Notes under the pieces: model-generated
What the model saw: the letters and a program-made list of their open reading frames with translations, nothing else
The model's database searches: none
What the model was told of the DNA's origin: nothing
Assembly (NCBI RefSeq): GCF_015163715.1
Contig: NZ_JADDUM010000078.1
Span: forward strand, 1-50,698
DNA from: Pseudomonas cyclaminis
Lineage (GTDB): Bacteria; Pseudomonadota; Gammaproteobacteria; Pseudomonadales; Pseudomonadaceae
Direction of reading: 5' to 3'
Length of the DNA stretch: 50,698 nt
Translations under genes and position numbers: made by a program
Shown here: positions 1 through 10,572 of the stretch, piece after piece
How positions within the stretch are numbered: position 1 is the first letter of the stretch
Layout of the letters: the number at the start of each line of letters is the position of its first letter

Positions 1-50
1 TGTGGGAGGGGCTTGTCGAGTCGTCGCACCGCCCCGATGAGGCCCTTACA
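1..50. repeat. Degenerate REP-type repeat
   Basis: The window opens with TGTGGGAGGGGCTTG, the same left half as the repeat at the right end of the window. About 16 unrelated bases follow, then GCCCCGATG, which resembles the right half of that copy. It lies just downstream of the thiC stop on the minus strand, a usual intergenic place for Pseudomonas REP elements. It may continue left of the window. Confidence 0.55.
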
Positions 51-66
51 GGCACCTAAAATCTGA

Positions 67-1955
<1,889 letters not shown>

Positions 1956-2052
1956 CACGGGCTCTCCAACTATCCAGGCGGTGGATTTTTGTCGGAGCGA
2001 ACCTGTGACGGATGGACGCACTGAAACCAGTGCTGTGCTTGGCGCACGAGGA

Positions 2053-2071
2053 CTGTTCGATTGTCGAACAG
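2053..2071 (-). promoter_or_regulatory. Hairpin in the thiC leader
   Basis: CTGTTCGA and TCGAACAG form a perfect 8-bp stem with a 3-base loop, between the TPP aptamer and the thiC start. No U-tract follows, so it is not a classical terminator. It could belong to the riboswitch expression platform. Only the dyad is seen; the role is inferred. Confidence 0.4.
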
Positions 2072-2114
2072 CATCCCGGACGAAGCACAAGAGGACTCGC
2101 CGGGTGACGAGAAA

Positions 2115-2205
2115 TCTTGTTCCCTACGCAGGCGCTAACCTGATCAGGTTCAACGGGATCCGGTATTTACCGATCTCAGCCTTCCAACAAGGCACCCCGA
2201 CAAGA
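2115..2205 (-). promoter_or_regulatory. TPP riboswitch (THI element)
   Basis: Read on the minus strand, this has the THI-box order: CGGGGTGCC, GGCTGAGATC, ATCCCGTTGAACCTGATC, then GCGTAGGGAACAAG. The outer P1 helix is TCTTGT (2205-2200) with ACAAGA (2120-2115). It lies 160 bases upstream of the thiC ATG at 1955. THI elements bind thiamine pyrophosphate and turn thiamine genes off when it is plentiful. A weak promoter (TTGGCA at 2244-2239, TAGACT at 2219-2214, 19-bp spacer) may start the transcript just upstream. Confidence 0.95.
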
Positions 2206-2405
2206 ACGCGGCCAGTCTAGACCATGCCGTGGGCAAATTGCCAACAGTGGAGCATTCAGCGTGATGAATGGCGCAATTACAGGATTGTTGTGCCGGGGTC
2301 GCACCACTACACTCGGGTGCTGCCTCAAGGCTTGACGCCAGGATTGGCCAGCCGTAGCCTTGAGCGCTAAATTATCATCGTAATATTCACACTAGGGATC
2401 GCCTC

Positions 2406-3845
2406 ATGCTGCGCAAACTTTCACTGGCTGTTGCCGTGTCTTGTGCGACCAACGGAATGGTCTGGGCAGCTGAAGCGCCCTTGTCTGCCAGAACCGATCT
2501 GGTCAGCGTCTATCAGGAAGCGGTGGATAACAACGCCGACCTGGCTGCCGCCCGCGCCCAATACGGTGCGCAAAAAGAAGTGGTGCCCCAGGCCCGCGCC
2601 GGGTTGCTGCCGAACCTGTCGGCCGGTGCCGATATCAACAACGTGCGCACCCAGATCGACACGCCGGCAGCCACCGCCAACCGCGATGCCCATTCCTGGC
2701 GCGCAACCCTGAGCCAGCCGCTGTTCCGCGCCGACCGCTGGTTCCAGCTGCAAGCCGCCGAGGCCGTCAACGAGCAGGCCGCATTGCAACTGTCGGCCAC
2801 CGAACAGAACCTGATCCTGCAAAGCGCCGAAAACTACTTCGCCGTGCTGCGCGCCCAGGACAACCTGGCCTCCACCAAGGCCGAAGAGAATGCCTTCAAG
2901 CGCCAACTGGACCAGTCCAACGAGCGCTTCGACGTGGGCCTGTCGGACAAGACCGACGTGCTGCAATCCCAAGCCAGCTACGACACCGCTCGCGCCAACC
3001 GCATCCTGGCCCAGCGCCAGGTGGATGACGCCTTTGAAGCGCTGATCACCCTGACCAACCGCCAGTACAACTCGATCCAGGGCATCGTGCACACGTTGCC
3101 GGTGTTGCCGCCGCTGCCGAACGACGCCAAGGCGTGGGTCGAAACCGCTGGCCGCCAGAACCTCAACCTGCTGGCCAGCAACTACGCCGTCACCGCCGCC
3201 GAAGAAACCCTCAAGCAGCGCAAGGCCGGCCACGCGCCGACCCTGGATGCGGTGGCGCAGTACGAAAAAGGCGATAACGACGCCCTCGGCTTCAGCAACC
3301 CAAATGCCTTCGGCACGCCGTATCGCGGTGATGTCGAGCAACGCACCATCGGCCTGCGCCTGAGCATCCCGCTGTACAGCGGCGGCCTGACCAGCTCGCA
3401 GGTGCGTGAGTCGTACTCGCGCCTGGGCCAGACCGAGCAGCAGCGCGAAGGCCTGCGCCGCCAGGTGGTGGAAAATACGCGCAACCTGCACCGCGCCGTG
3501 AACACCGATGTGGAACAGGTGCAGGCGCGCCGCCAGTCGATCATCTCCAACCAGAGCGCAGTGGAAGCCACGGAAATCGGTTACCAGGTGGGTACGCGCA
3601 ATATCGTCGACGTGCTCGACTCACAGCGCCAGCTCTACTCGTCGGTGCGCAACTACAACAACAGCCGCTACGACTACATCCTCGACAACCTGCGCCTGAA
3701 GCAGGCAGCGGGCACCTTGAACCCAGGGGATTTGCAGGACCTGGCGCGTTACCTGAAGGCGGACTACAACCCGGATAAAGACTTCCTGCCGCCGGACCTG
3801 GCCAAGGCAGCCGCCGAGCAACTCAAGGCCCGACCGGGTTATTGA
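2406..3845 (+). CDS. tolC: TolC-family outer-membrane efflux/secretion channel (OpmH-like)
   Basis: A 479-residue outer-membrane factor that would form the exit duct for type I secretion or multidrug efflux, docking with an inner-membrane pump and adaptor encoded elsewhere. Residues 1 to about 22 form a signal peptide ending MVWAAEA. The rest has the duplicated TolC layout of long alpha-helical stretches, with the late motif EIGYQVGTRNIVDVLDSQRQ and a polar C-terminus. In P. aeruginosa the thiC neighbour is opmH (PA4974, from memory), so this is probably its orthologue. No pump or adaptor gene is adjacent. The ATG at 2406 has only a weak AGGGAT site upstream. A possible -10 (TAATAT, 2382-2387) lies close by. 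It converges on waaA, whose stop is 27 bases away. Confidence 0.9.
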   Translation: MLRKLSLAVAVSCATNGMVWAAEAPLSARTDLVSVYQEAVDNNADLAAARAQYGAQKEVVPQARAGLLPNLSAGADINNVRTQIDTPAATANRDAHSWRATLSQPLFRADRWFQLQAAEAVNEQAALQLSATEQNLILQSAENYFAVLRAQDNLASTKAEENAFKRQLDQSNERFDVGLSDKTDVLQSQASYDTARANRILAQRQVDDAFEALITLTNRQYNSIQGIVHTLPVLPPLPNDAKAWVETAGRQNLNLLASNYAVTAAEETLKQRKAGHAPTLDAVAQYEKGDNDALGFSNPNAFGTPYRGDVEQRTIGLRLSIPLYSGGLTSSQVRESYSRLGQTEQQREGLRRQVVENTRNLHRAVNTDVEQVQARRQSIISNQSAVEATEIGYQVGTRNIVDVLDSQRQLYSSVRNYNNSRYDYILDNLRLKQAAGTLNPGDLQDLARYLKADYNPDKDFLPPDLAKAAAEQLKARPGY

Positions 3846-3872
3846 AAACACCACATTTGGCTCATGGTTGAG

Positions 3873-5150
3873 TCAGCGGGTGATCAGTCTGGCCAACCCA
3901 TCCAGCAAGCGCTTCAGCGCGCCCTGGTTGGCCTGCATCACCTTGAGCCCCGCCTGCGCCATCCGGTGCGCATCCTGCGGCAGTTCGAACAGCTGCCGCA
4001 CGGCTTCGGCCAACCCTTGCGCGTCATCCACCTCACGCAACGCACCCGCTTCGCGCATCATCGCGGTGATTTCGAGGAAGTTGAATACATGCGGCCCCAT
4101 GATCACCGGCTTCGCCAGCGCCGCCGGCTCCAGCGGATTGTGCCCGCCGGTCGCCACCAGGCTGCCGCCGACGAAGGCGCTGTCGGCCAGGGCGTAGAGA
4201 AACAGCAACTCGCCCATGGTATCGCCGAGCAACACTGAGGTGTGTGCACTGACGGGCTCGCCGGTGGAACGGCGCACCGTGGCAAACCCTTGCTGCTTGC
4301 ACAGCTCGAACATCGGGCCAAAACGCTCTTGATGACGCGGCACCAGAATCAGTAATGCGTTGGGATAGTGGCTGAGCAACTGCCGGTGAGCCGCCAACAC
4401 CACCTCATCTTCACCTTCGTGAGTACTGGCGGCGATCCACACCGGACGCTCGCTGGCGCCCCATTGCTCGCGCAACGCGGCCGCTCGCTCCAGCAATTGC
4501 GGGTCGATGGTCAGGTCGAACTTGATCGAACCGGTCACCTCTACGCTTTCCGGCCGCGCGCCCAGGCTCAAGAAGCGTTGGGCTTCGGTGTGCGTCTGCA
4601 CAGCAAACAAACTCATTTCAGCCAGCATCGGCGCCGTCAGCTTGGCGAAGCGCCCATAACCCTTGGCCGAACGGGCCGACAGCCGCGCATTGGCCAGGGC
4701 CACCGGAATACCGCGCTGGGCGCAGGCGTGGATATGGTTGGGCCACAGCTCGGTTTCCATGATCACCGCGAGCCTGGGCTGCACGCGATCGAGAAAACGC
4801 TTGGCCGCGCACGGCAAGTCATAGGGCAAATAGCAGTGCTGGATGCGCGGCTCGTTGGCGAACAACGCCTGGATCCGCTCGGAACCGGTGGGCGTCATGC
4901 AGGTGACGGTGATCGGCAGCTGTGGATAACGTTCCAGCAGCCCGCGGATCATCGGCGCGGCGGCAATGCTTTCGCCCACGGACACGGCATGCACCCAGAT
5001 CCCGCCCGGTTTCATCACCGGCAAGCCATAGGAGAAGCGCTCGCCCACGCGCTTGGCGTAGGCTGGCGCCTTGCGGGCGCGCAGCCACAGACGTAAAGCC
5101 ACCAACGGCAGCGCCAGGTAAAACAGACAGCTGTAGAGAGTTCTATTCAT
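3873..5150 (-). CDS. waaA: Kdo transferase WaaA
   Basis: WaaA (KdtA) transfers Kdo from CMP-Kdo to lipid IVA at the inner membrane, the first step of LPS core assembly. The 425-residue product has an N-terminal membrane anchor (about residues 4-24), the GIWVHAVSVGE segment with the catalytic glutamate of the family, MTPTGSE, and a C-terminal GT-B nucleotide-binding half (GGSLVATGGHNPLEPA). I start at the ATG at 5150 (MNRTLYSC) rather than the in-frame ATG nine codons upstream, because 425 residues is the usual length and the extra segment is not hydrophobic. It lies 23 bp downstream of the LysR gene on the same strand, so the two may be co-transcribed. Confidence 0.95.
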   Translation of the reverse strand: MNRTLYSCLFYLALPLVALRLWLRARKAPAYAKRVGERFSYGLPVMKPGGIWVHAVSVGESIAAAPMIRGLLERYPQLPITVTCMTPTGSERIQALFANEPRIQHCYLPYDLPCAAKRFLDRVQPRLAVIMETELWPNHIHACAQRGIPVALANARLSARSAKGYGRFAKLTAPMLAEMSLFAVQTHTEAQRFLSLGARPESVEVTGSIKFDLTIDPQLLERAAALREQWGASERPVWIAASTHEGEDEVVLAAHRQLLSHYPNALLILVPRHQERFGPMFELCKQQGFATVRRSTGEPVSAHTSVLLGDTMGELLFLYALADSAFVGGSLVATGGHNPLEPAALAKPVIMGPHVFNFLEITAMMREAGALREVDDAQGLAEAVRQLFELPQDAHRMAQAGLKVMQANQGALKRLLDGLARLITR

Positions 5151-5173
5151 GGCGGCGGAGTTTATCCACTTTT

Positions 5174-6058
5174 TCAATCAATCGCCCGCAGGCACTCGGC
5201 AAAACGTTCGGCGAGGAAACGTGCCGCAGGCCCGAGGTGCTCGTCGCGGCGCCATACCAGCTCCACCACCAGGGCCGGCGGCGTCCACTCGCTGTCCAAC
5301 TCAACCATTTGTTGCTGATAAGTCGGATATTGCACGATGTGCCGCGGCAGCCAGGCCCAACCCAGGCCACTCATCAGCCATTCGGCCAATACGTAGAAAC
5401 TGTCGGCGCGCCACACCAGCGGGCTGGCGGCTTCGCTGCCGGGATAGACACTGGTCTGCGTCGACATCAGCAACTGCCGGTACTGGGCCAGGCGCTGGCA
5501 CGTCACGTACCCGTCCTTGGCCAGCGGGTGGTTCACGCCGCAGACCGTGACCATTTCCACACTGCCCACCACGCGCCGCTCAAGGGCCTCGGGAATCTGG
5601 TCGTGATAGAACAGCAGGCCCAGGTCTGCCTTGCGCTCCACCAATTTGCGCGCCACGTCGCCTTGGGCGGCACTGGACAGCTGCACTTCCAGCAACGGGT
5701 ATTGCACCGCCAGTGCCTCAAGGCTGTCGAGCACCGGCTGGAACAGCATCGCCTCGTCCTGAGCCAGGCGCAGGCAGGCTTCTTCACCACGGGTCAGCGA
5801 CAGCGCCCGGCCGTTGAGCCGCTCACATTGACGCAGCACTTCGCGCGCTTCTTCCAGCAACACACTGCCGGCTGCCGTCAGGCGCGGCTGGCGGCCACTG
5901 CTACGCTCAAACAGGCTCACGCTCAGGTCTGCCTCCAGCAGTGCAATTGCATTGCTCACCGCCGATTGCGCCTTGCGCTGCCCGCGCGCCACGGCCGAAA
6001 ACGAACGCTGCTCGGCGACGTCGACAAACAGGCGCATCTGTTCCAAATTCCACTGCAT
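5174..6058 (-). CDS. LysR-family transcriptional regulator
   Basis: A 294-residue LysR-type regulator. Residues 1-60 (MQWNLEQMRLFVDVAEQRSF onward, then AVSNAIALLEADL) form the winged helix-turn-helix. The rest is the periplasmic-binding-like effector domain. I start at the ATG at 6058 so that the HTH begins at the usual distance from the N-terminus; a longer in-frame form adds 17 residues. It is divergent from the SMR transporter gene, with 103 bp between starts. This is the usual arrangement for a LysR protein that controls its neighbour, but effector and target cannot be read from sequence. P. aeruginosa has a LysR gene in the same place between waaA and an SMR gene. Confidence 0.9.
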   Translation of the reverse strand: MQWNLEQMRLFVDVAEQRSFSAVARGQRKAQSAVSNAIALLEADLSVSLFERSSGRQPRLTAAGSVLLEEAREVLRQCERLNGRALSLTRGEEACLRLAQDEAMLFQPVLDSLEALAVQYPLLEVQLSSAAQGDVARKLVERKADLGLLFYHDQIPEALERRVVGSVEMVTVCGVNHPLAKDGYVTCQRLAQYRQLLMSTQTSVYPGSEAASPLVWRADSFYVLAEWLMSGLGWAWLPRHIVQYPTYQQQMVELDSEWTPPALVVELVWRRDEHLGPAARFLAERFAECLRAID

Positions 6059-6161
6059 GGCCAACCCATCTCCAAATCGGATAGGTAATGACTTTACCCC
6101 ATCTGGCAAAGCTCTAGAATGCCGACCTTATCAAGTGCGCTGCACACCGAGGATTGACGCC

Positions 6162-6497
6162 ATGAACCCTGCCTACTATTACCTGGCTATCGCCATTTGC
6201 TCGGAAGTGATTGCTACCGTCTCGATGAAAGCCATCAAGGGCTGGAGCACGCCGATCCCGTTGCTGCTGGTGATCGTCGGCTACGGCGTGGCCTTCTGGA
6301 TGCTGACGCTGGTGGTACGCACGGTGCCGGTGGGCGTGGCCTACGCCGTGTGGGCCGGGATGGGCATCGTGATGGTCAGTATCGCGGCGCTGTTTATCTA
6401 CGGGCAGAAGCTGGATGTCCCGGCGATGCTGGGGATGGGCTTGATTGTGCTGGGCGTGGTGGTTATCCAGTTGTTCTCGAAAACCGCCGGGCATTAA
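6162..6497 (+). CDS. Small multidrug resistance (SMR) family transporter
   Basis: A 111-residue protein with four predicted membrane helices, beginning MNPAYYYLAIAICSEVIATV. The glutamate in helix 1 (SEVIAT) matches the essential Glu14 of EmrE, and the YAVWAGMGI stretch matches SMR helix 3. Members exchange protons for cationic drugs, quaternary amines or guanidinium across the inner membrane. Start chosen at the ATG at 6162, with GAGG at 6149-6152; the longer upstream frame adds no SMR-like sequence. Divergent from the LysR gene, which may regulate it. Substrate unknown. Confidence 0.92.
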   Translation: MNPAYYYLAIAICSEVIATVSMKAIKGWSTPIPLLLVIVGYGVAFWMLTLVVRTVPVGVAYAVWAGMGIVMVSIAALFIYGQKLDVPAMLGMGLIVLGVVVIQLFSKTAGH

Positions 6498-6596
6498 GCA
6501 CGCAACATTCGCAGCCTCGCTAAAGCGCGACAGCGCCTACGGTGTGCATGGTTTGAGAATGTATACTTGCGGCCTTGTTCAGAAATGAGGTCGCCC

Positions 6597-7772
6597 ATGC
6601 CATCCGTTATATCCACCGACGTTCTGATTGTCGGCGCCGGGGTTGCCGGCCTCTGGCTGAATGCGCGTCTGCGCCGCGAGGGGTTTTCCACGGTGGTGGT
6701 GGAAAGTGCCACGTTGGGTGGCGGGCAAAGCCTGAAGTCCCAGGGGATCATTCATGGCGGGGCGAAATACGCCCTGCACGGCGCCCTTACCGGCGCCTCC
6801 GAAGCGATAGCCGATATGCCGCGCCGCTGGCGTGAAGCCTTGGCGGGCCACGGTGAGCTGGACCTGTCCGGCGTGCGCTTGCTGTCCGAAGCCCATTACC
6901 TGTGGTCCCCCGGCACGATCGCCGGCAACCTCACCAGCTTTTTCGCCAGCAAGGCCGTGCGTGGTCGTGTCGATCAGGTCAAGGGCGACGACCTGCCACC
7001 GGCACTGCAAGACCGCCGCTTCAAAGGCAAGGTGTATCGCCTGGCCGAGTTGGTGGTGGATGTGCCAAGCCTGATCGACCGCCTCGCGCAATTGGCCGGT
7101 GACGGCTTGCTTGCAGGGCAACAGATCGACCCGCTTTACGAAGGCAACAAACTGGTGGGTTTGAAGGTCGATGGCCGCGAGATCCGCGCCCAGCGCATCG
7201 TCCTGAGCGCCGGTGGCGGCACCGCTGAACTCCTGGCAGCGCTGGGCCTGAGCAACCCGGCCATGCAAAAGCGCCCGTTGCACATGATCATTGCCAAAGG
7301 CCCCGGCCTGAAGCCGCTGTACGCCCACTGCCTGGGCGGCGGCACCAAGCCGCGTATCACCGTGACCACCCACCCGGCTGCCGATGGCAACTGGGTGTGG
7401 TACATGGGCGGCGATATTGCCGAGGCCGACGGCGTGGCGCGCACGGCCGAAGAACAAATCGCCACCGCCCAGAAAGAACTCGCACAATTGCTGCCCTGGA
7501 TCGACATGAGCCAGACCCGCTGGGCCACTCTGCGCGTGGACCGTGCCGAGCCGCTGCAATCAGGCCTGAGCCGCCCCGACAATGCCTTTGTCGCCGAAGA
7601 CGGTCGCCTGCTGGTGGGATGGCCGACCAAACTGGCCTTGGCGCCAGACTTCGCCGATCGGGTGATCAACAGTCTCGAACGTGACGGTATCCGCCCGAGC
7701 GCCTCCGAGCCACTGCCGGAGCTGCCTAAACCCGCCCTCGGCGTACCGGCCTGGGAGCAACTGCTGCCATGA
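6597..7772 (+). CDS. FAD-dependent oxidoreductase (DAO family)
   Basis: A 391-residue flavoprotein with an N-terminal dinucleotide-binding motif (VLIVGAGVAGLW, glycines at about 13-18), then GGGQSLKSQGIIHGG, typical of the DAO/glycerol-3-phosphate dehydrogenase fold. The start at 6597 is preceded by GAGG; an in-frame ATG ten codons upstream is less likely. The stop overlaps the start of the aldo/keto reductase (ATGA, 7769-7772), so the two are translationally coupled. P. aeruginosa has the same pair (PA4991-PA4992, from memory). Substrate unknown. Confidence 0.88.
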   Translation: MPSVISTDVLIVGAGVAGLWLNARLRREGFSTVVVESATLGGGQSLKSQGIIHGGAKYALHGALTGASEAIADMPRRWREALAGHGELDLSGVRLLSEAHYLWSPGTIAGNLTSFFASKAVRGRVDQVKGDDLPPALQDRRFKGKVYRLAELVVDVPSLIDRLAQLAGDGLLAGQQIDPLYEGNKLVGLKVDGREIRAQRIVLSAGGGTAELLAALGLSNPAMQKRPLHMIIAKGPGLKPLYAHCLGGGTKPRITVTTHPAADGNWVWYMGGDIAEADGVARTAEEQIATAQKELAQLLPWIDMSQTRWATLRVDRAEPLQSGLSRPDNAFVAEDGRLLVGWPTKLALAPDFADRVINSLERDGIRPSASEPLPELPKPALGVPAWEQLLP

Positions 7773-8581
7773 GCCTACCCACCTTGCACGACCTGCATCG
7801 CCCTTTGGGCAGCACCGGCATTCTGGTCTCGCCGCTGGGCCTGGGCACCGTCAAGCTCGGCCGCGACCAGGGTGTGAAATACCCCAACGGCTTCCAGATT
7901 CCGGATGACGATGAAGCGCGGATGCTCCTGCGCCAGGCCCGTCAGTTGGGCATCAACCTGATCGACACCGCACCGGCCTATGGGCGCAGCGAAGAACGCT
8001 TGGGGCCGCTGTTACGCGGCCAGCGCAAGGATTGGGTGATCGTCAGCAAGGTCGGCGAAGAGTTCGAAAATGGCGTCTCGCAGCACGACTTCAGTGCTGC
8101 CCACACCCGGCTGTCCATTGAGCGCAGCTTGAAACGACTTGAAACGGATTTTATCGACCTGGTGCTGGTGCACTCCGATGGCAACGACCTGCACATCCTC
8201 AACGACTGCGAGGTTTACCAGACTCTGGCGGAGCTGAAAAAAGAGGGCAAGATTCGCGGCTTCGGCTTCTCCGGCAAAACCGTCGAAGGCGGTTTGAAGG
8301 CTCTGGAACAGGGTGATTGCGCGATGGTCACCTACAATCTGAACGAACAGGCCGAGAAAGCCGTCATTGAATATGCGGCGGCCCAGGGCAAGGGCATCCT
8401 GGTCAAAAAGGCGCTGGCCAGCGGCCATGTTTGCCTTGAGCCTGGAATGGATCCAATACATGCGAGTTTCATGCTGTTGTTTGCGCAAACCGGCGTCGCC
8501 AGTGCTATTGTCGGGACCATTAATCCGCTGCACCTGGCCCATAACGTGGCGACCGCTGCCAAGGTCATTCGTCAACTCTGA
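7769..8581 (+). CDS. Aldo/keto reductase
   Basis: A 270-residue NAD(P)H-dependent reductase of the aldo/keto reductase superfamily (TIM barrel). The catalytic tetrad is visible: Asp66 (NLIDTAPAYG), Tyr71, Lys94 (VIVSKVG) and His135 (VLVHSDGND). It is coupled to the FAD oxidoreductase by an ATGA overlap and followed 41 bp later by the unassigned gene at 8623, so the three probably form one operon. The substrate cannot be predicted. At 270 residues it is a little shorter than most family members, but no core motif is missing. Confidence 0.92.
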   Translation: MSLPTLHDLHRPLGSTGILVSPLGLGTVKLGRDQGVKYPNGFQIPDDDEARMLLRQARQLGINLIDTAPAYGRSEERLGPLLRGQRKDWVIVSKVGEEFENGVSQHDFSAAHTRLSIERSLKRLETDFIDLVLVHSDGNDLHILNDCEVYQTLAELKKEGKIRGFGFSGKTVEGGLKALEQGDCAMVTYNLNEQAEKAVIEYAAAQGKGILVKKALASGHVCLEPGMDPIHASFMLLFAQTGVASAIVGTINPLHLAHNVATAAKVIRQL

Positions 8582-8622
8582 TGCCGCCCACGCGGCCGAC
8601 CCCGTCGCAAAAAGGAGCCGAC

Positions 8623-9581
8623 ATGCCGCGAACGCTCATAAGAAAAAACCCCAGCAACTTTAAAACACTGCCGCTGCACGTCGAAGCCACCCCCGAAGGC
8701 CTGAGCTACCAGAGCGTGGGCATGCCGCTCAACTTCGCCCAGACCCTGCAACGGCGCAAGCCGGTGGAGGTGGCAGACCCGGAACGTTTCGCACTCGAAC
8801 TGGCCAACCTCGGCGTCTCGGTACGCCTGACCCTGCACTGGCAAAACCGCGATTACTGGGTGCTGGTGCGCCAGCGTCGCCAGGACCGTGGTGACGTGGT
8901 GCTCAAGCTGATCTCCGGCTATGTCCCGGCCCACGAACTGAACCTGCCGCTGCATACCGCCATCCAGGAAATTGCCGAAGAATGCCTGCTGGAAACGCCC
9001 GAAGGCTGGCTCGGCGGGCGCTTCAACGACACCTGGCTACCCGCGCCCTACTCCGCCGCCCTGCATTACCGCGAAGCGCTGCCGTTTCGCCTCAGCCCGC
9101 TGTCCGGCGCGCGCGACCGGTGCGTTGCGCCACCACCCAGTTGATCGAACGCCCACGGGCCTATGTGCATTTGCCCACGGCGTCGCTGCAATTGATCTAC
9201 GACCTGCGCCTGGAAGTGCCGAAGGAAGCCAAGTCCCTGAGCCTGTTCCATGTAGACGAGCGCCTGGAGGGCGACCAACTGGTGGCACGCTTGGATCGCA
9301 AACGTCCTGACCTGTACCTGATGCCACTCAAGGACGGCCAGCCCCTTCCCGAGCTGTACACCGTGAAGAAAGACCAGCTGTACCCGGCCAGTACGCGGGG
9401 TTTGTACCTGGCAGAAAGCTTCGCCAAGCAGGAAGGCTGGCTGGTGCGTGAAGAGCGCATTCGCTGGAAGGATTGGCTGCGCCAGCAAGGCCTGGCGGAG
9501 CCGGAGAAAGAATCGAAGCTGAAGGGATTGGCGCGGCGCGTGCTGCGCAAGATCGTGCCGAAGAAGAAAGCCAAGGGCTGA
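8623..9581 (+). pseudogene. Unassigned protein with a Nudix-like box, frameshifted
   Basis: Two frames join into one protein of about 319 residues. The first (ATG 8623, AAAGGAG at 8611-8617) runs to LSPLSGA. The second continues ARPVRCATTQLIERPRAY to the lysine-rich end at 9581. The break is in the alternating CG run at 9106-9116 and is mended by one extra base. Residues 99-123 read G-x5-E-x9-QEIAEECLL, which resembles the Nudix box (G-x5-E-x7-REUxEExGU) with two extra residues and a leucine for the last glycine. I do not recognise the family otherwise. The C-terminus is very basic. Labelled pseudogene because the frame is broken as given; it may be intact if the base is a read error. Confidence 0.7.
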
Positions 9582-9598
9582 GTGAGCTGCAATCTAAA

Positions 9599-9625
9599 TG
9601 TGGGAGGGGCAAGCCCCCTCCCACA
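9599..9625. repeat. REP-type palindrome between convergent genes
   Basis: TGTGGGAGGGG and CCCCTCCCACA form a perfect 11-bp stem with the 5-base loop CAAGC. It lies in the 55-bp gap between two convergent genes and shares its left arm with the repeats at both window ends. It could act as a bidirectional transcript end or as RNA protection. There is no T-tract. Confidence 0.8.
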
Positions 9626-9636
9626 ATTGGTAGCGT

Positions 9637-10572
9637 TTAGCCGTTGATCAGTCGTTGCAGGCCGACTTTCAGCGGGGTCGGTTCGGGCAATTTGAAACTC
9701 GCCAACAACCGCTGGTTATTCGCCCGCGAATGGCGGATATCCCCTGACCGCGCAGGCCCGTAGGTCACAGCCGGCAAACTGCCCACCGCTTCTTCCAACG
9801 CCTGCAACACTTGCTTGAGGGTGGTGGTGCGGTTCCAGCCCACGTTGATCGCACCCAACGGCGCGTCCGGCGCTTCGATGGCCTGCACCAAAACATCCAC
9901 CAGGTCTTCCACGTACATGAAGTCGCGGGTCTGCTCGCCATCGCCAAACACGGCAATCGGCAAACCCTGCTGGGCACGTTCGCTGAAGATACTGATCACG
10001 CCGGAGTAAGGCGACGACGGGTCCTGGCGCGGACCGAAGATATTGAAGAAGCGGAATATCACCGGCTCCAGGCCATGCTGGCGGCGATAGAAATCAAAGT
10101 ACTGCTCGCCGGCCAGCTTGTCGGACGCGTAAGGCGTCAACGGTGCCTTGGTGGTCTCTTCGTCAATCGAAGCACCCTCGCCGTTGTTGCCATACACCGC
10201 CGCACTGGAGGCAAACACCACACGCTTGACCCCTGCCTGACGCATGGCTTCGCAGACATTCAGGGTGCCGACGAAGTTGCTCTGGTGCGTACTCACCGGA
10301 TCATCTACCGAGGCCTGCACGGACGCCACTGCCGCCAGGTGCACCACCGCCGTCGCGCCAACAGCGGCACGCGCCACCAGCGCTGCATCGGCGACATCCC
10401 CTTCGAGCAACTCGACACGCGGGTCGCCCAGCGGCAGGTTGCTGCGTTTGCCGGTGGACAGGTTGTCCAGCACACGCACTGCGTAGCCTTTGGCAAGCAA
10501 GGCATCGACGAGATGCGAGCCAATAAAGCCCGCGCCCCCCGTGATCAGGACCATCGGATCAGCCTTACTCAT
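9637..10572 (-). CDS. NAD-dependent sugar-nucleotide epimerase/dehydratase
   Basis: A 311-residue extended short-chain dehydrogenase. The N-terminal TGGAGFIGSH (residues 11-20) binds NAD; Ser122/Ser123 with Tyr148-x3-Lys152 (PYASDK) form the active site; and RFFNIFGPRQDPSSPYSGV is typical of UDP-glucose 4-epimerase relatives. It probably alters a nucleotide sugar used for LPS or O-antigen. The product cannot be fixed from sequence: 4-epimerase, dehydratase and reductase members look alike here. The start (ATG 10572) overlaps the hldE stop by 8 bases (ATGAGTAA), so it is co-translated with hldE. Confidence 0.88.
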   Translation of the reverse strand: MSKADPMVLITGGAGFIGSHLVDALLAKGYAVRVLDNLSTGKRSNLPLGDPRVELLEGDVADAALVARAAVGATAVVHLAAVASVQASVDDPVSTHQSNFVGTLNVCEAMRQAGVKRVVFASSAAVYGNNGEGASIDEETTKAPLTPYASDKLAGEQYFDFYRRQHGLEPVIFRFFNIFGPRQDPSSPYSGVISIFSERAQQGLPIAVFGDGEQTRDFMYVEDLVDVLVQAIEAPDAPLGAINVGWNRTTTLKQVLQALEEAVGSLPAVTYGPARSGDIRHSRANNQRLLASFKLPEPTPLKVGLQRLING

